Assembly (NCBI GenBank): GCA_964412195.1
Contig: CAYPNP010000018.1
Span: 26,042 to 90,041, forward strand
Origin: CAYPNP01 sp964412195
GTDB taxonomy: Bacteria; Acidobacteriota; JAAYUB01
Length of the DNA stretch: 64,000 bases
Direction of reading: 5' to 3'
In this document: positions 62,396-64,000 of the stretch, piece after piece
How positions within the stretch are numbered: position 1 is the first letter of the stretch
Layout of the letters: every line of letters starts with the position of its first letter
Position numbers and translations under genes: made by a program
Notes under the pieces: model-generated
What the model saw: only the letters and a program-made list of their open reading frames with translations
Databases searched by the model: none
What the model was told of the DNA's origin: nothing

Positions 62396-62424
62396 TTGTA
62401 ATTGCCCCGGCCTTCCAGTAAAAT
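62396..62424 (+). promoter_or_regulatory. Promoter of the phosphofructokinase gene
   Basis: TTGTAA (62396-62401), 17-nt spacer, TAAAAT (62419-62424), 29 nt before ATG 62454. Confidence 0.65.
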
Positions 62425-62453
62425 GCCCACCAATATTCGGATCGGAGGGCCTC

Positions 62454-63653
62454 ATGTTTTCGGGTTACAAAAACGGCAAAAAAGTGGGCATCGTCTTTTC
62501 TGGCGGACCGGCCTCCGCGGCCAACACCGTGATCTCCTCTTCCGTGCTCTCGTTCATCAACCATAATATCGCGGTGATCGGCTTCTACAGCGGCTTCGAG
62601 TACCTGGAGAAGTTTGAAAAGTACAATCCCCTCTCCCTGCTGGACAACATCCACTATATTCACTTCGACACGTCGGTGACCAAGATCCGCAACATCCGCG
62701 GCGTCTTCCTGCGGACTTCGCGCGCCAACCCGGGCAAGGAGATTCACGGACCCGAGGACTTGAGGGACCCCAAGAAGAACCGGAACCTGCAGAACATCCT
62801 GGACGCCTTTGAACACCTCGGCGTGGGCGCCTTGGTCACGATCGGCGGCGACGACACCTTGAAGGTGGCGAACTACCTGAATCTGATGGGGCTGCCGGTG
62901 ATCCACGTCCCCAAGACCATCGACAACGACTACTTCGGCATCCCGTGGACCTTCGGCTACTGGACCGCCGTGGAGGTCACCAAAAACGCCATCCTCAATC
63001 TCAAGGCCGACGCCGAGTCCACCGACAGCTACTTCGTGGTGGAACTGATGGGGCGGAAGTCCGGCTGGTTGACATACGCCGCCGGCATCGCCGGAGAGGC
63101 GGTCAAGATGATCGCCAGCGAGGACATTGACGGCGAGTTCAACGTCGAGGCGGTGGCCGAGGAGTGCGTCGATCTGATCATTCTGCGCGAGCGCGAAGCC
63201 AAAACATCCGGGGTGATCTGCGTGGCCGAGGGGTTGGTGGACAAGCTGCCCGAGCAGTACAAGCCCCACGAGGTGGACAAGCACGGCAACGTCATCTTCG
63301 GCCGGGCCGAGATCGCCCAAACCCTGGCCGAGAGGATCAAGCAGATCTACAAGAAGAAGACGGGAAAATCCAAGAAGGTCAACTACAAGCAAATCGGGTA
63401 CGAAACCCGCTCCGCGCCGCCGGTCAGTTTCGACGTGGTGCTGGGCAGCATGCTCGGCTTCGGCACCTACAGCCTGTTCAAGAACGGCCAGTTCGGCCAC
63501 ATGGTCAGTGTGACGGACAACTTCGACATCAAGGCGATCCCTTTCACCGAGCTGGTGGAGGCCGAAACCTTGGTCACGCGGCTGCGCAACGTGCCCAAGG
63601 GCAGCGACTTCTACAACCTCAAGGAGGCCCTCTCCTACCGCCCGCTGGAATAA
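62454..63653 (+). CDS. Pyrophosphate-dependent 6-phosphofructokinase
   Basis: A 399-aa phosphofructokinase. The phosphoryl-donor signature is GGDD (Asp133-Asp134 in TIGGDDTLK), with Lys154 in PKTIDNDY. Asp in place of Gly and Lys in place of Gly mark the PPi-dependent enzymes as opposed to ATP types. Active-site Asp157 and Asp159, and MGRKSGWLTYAAG for fructose 6-phosphate, are present. The reaction is reversible and serves both glycolysis and gluconeogenesis. ATG 62454 follows GGAGGG. Stands alone. Confidence 0.93.
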   Translation: MFSGYKNGKKVGIVFSGGPASAANTVISSSVLSFINHNIAVIGFYSGFEYLEKFEKYNPLSLLDNIHYIHFDTSVTKIRNIRGVFLRTSRANPGKEIHGPEDLRDPKKNRNLQNILDAFEHLGVGALVTIGGDDTLKVANYLNLMGLPVIHVPKTIDNDYFGIPWTFGYWTAVEVTKNAILNLKADAESTDSYFVVELMGRKSGWLTYAAGIAGEAVKMIASEDIDGEFNVEAVAEECVDLIILREREAKTSGVICVAEGLVDKLPEQYKPHEVDKHGNVIFGRAEIAQTLAERIKQIYKKKTGKSKKVNYKQIGYETRSAPPVSFDVVLGSMLGFGTYSLFKNGQFGHMVSVTDNFDIKAIPFTELVEAETLVTRLRNVPKGSDFYNLKEALSYRPLE

Positions 63654-64000
63654 CCTGCGCTAGTCTGCTTCGGCAGGCGGAAGATTCAAAGCTGGCGTGC
63701 CTCCCCGTGAGGCCGCCCCGGCGCCGTAGAATCTGTCGCTTCGCATGAATCCCGAACTGTCATCCCGACCCGTCGGGAGTCCTTACCGACTGGTGCAGCA
63801 TCGAAGAGTTACCCCCGCAAACTCCACCAACGGGATCCGTAATTTGTGGCTGAGACAATACCACCAGGCAAGACAATTCCATACGAAAGACAGTGTCAGT
63901 CAAGACAGTAATAAGACACAAAGACAGTGCCAGACAAAGACAGTGCCATTGGAGGTCGTGCCAGGCTCTGTCACAATCAGATGAAACAGGAGACAGTGCC
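63654..64000. other. Right-end intergenic region with AAGACAGTG words
   Basis: No gene is supported. From 63852 to the end, imperfect units of AGACA and AAGACAGTGCC recur (for example at 63886, 63901, 63921, 63935 and 63990). GGGACAGTGCC also occurs at 40812. This might be the edge of a mobile element beyond the window. Confidence 0.45.

Noticed and set aside
63745..63984. A 79-codon ORF at the right edge.
   Set aside because: Its composition is that of the AAGACAGTG repeat, and it has no ribosome-binding site or domain.

Overview
The window comes from a G+C-rich, diderm (Gram-negative-type) bacterium. It encodes an OmpA-family protein with an outer-membrane barrel, a prepilin peptidase, MltD-like and YkuD cell-wall enzymes, an exosortase, a periplasmic tricorn-type protease, a Hanks-type protein kinase and a pyrophosphate-dependent phosphofructokinase. 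This mix fits Acidobacteriota or a neighbouring lineage best, but nothing here is a decisive marker. The sequence is a scaffold: a 100-N gap at 15122-15221 is flanked by the same 55 bases on both sides.

Layout. 1-8319: housekeeping and envelope genes (nucleotidyltransferase, BlaI-type repressor, parvulin foldase, MltD-like transglycosylase, MoaA, KynB-like hydrolase, sirtuin, M24 peptidase). 8503-14771: surface proteins (OmpA/barrel/PKD protein, IPT protein), then a histidine kinase translationally coupled to a prepilin peptidase. 15229-18472: MurA with Asp in place of the catalytic Cys, a GT39-like glycosyltransferase and an A+T-rich membrane ORF. 18620-22333: tRNA-Ser and a nif3-hemW-purF operon on the minus strand. 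22527-25844: a GAF/GGDEF/HD-GYP protein with both c-di-GMP enzyme motifs degenerate. 26010-28958: feoB with a DtxR/FeoA regulator. 29222-29580: a MITE-like nested inverted-repeat element. 29725-31833: a TetR regulator and a B12-radical SAM gene sharing a palindromic operator.

33516-39434 is the most interesting locus: a CreBC-like two-component system, a VIT/vWA protein ending in a PEP-CTERM-type sorting signal, and an exosortase overlapping it by 4 bp. It resembles the dedicated sortase systems of marine proteobacteria, with the sortase replaced by an exosortase. 39636-44145 holds an EFR1-type ferredoxin/flavodoxin protein and a tricorn-like protease. 44337-55863 is a glycan-utilisation cluster: secreted GH2 beta-galactosidase, a clan GH-D-like hydrolase, GH20 beta-hexosaminidase, an N-acetylhexosamine 1-kinase-like enzyme and a sodium/solute symporter with a coupled 63-aa membrane protein. 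56033-63653: a frameshifted peptide-type solute-binding protein, ElbB-like and LOG-family proteins, an orphan antitoxin-like protein, a lipid kinase, a Ser/Thr kinase, a small membrane protein and PPi-PFK.

Many intergenic gaps carry degenerate tandem arrays of 6-10-base units. Each array uses its own unit, and several form two inverted arms around a spacer of about 30-40 bases. They reach into reading frames in the exosortase, the GH20 gene and the L,D-transpeptidase gene, and they are the main structural feature that the genes do not explain.
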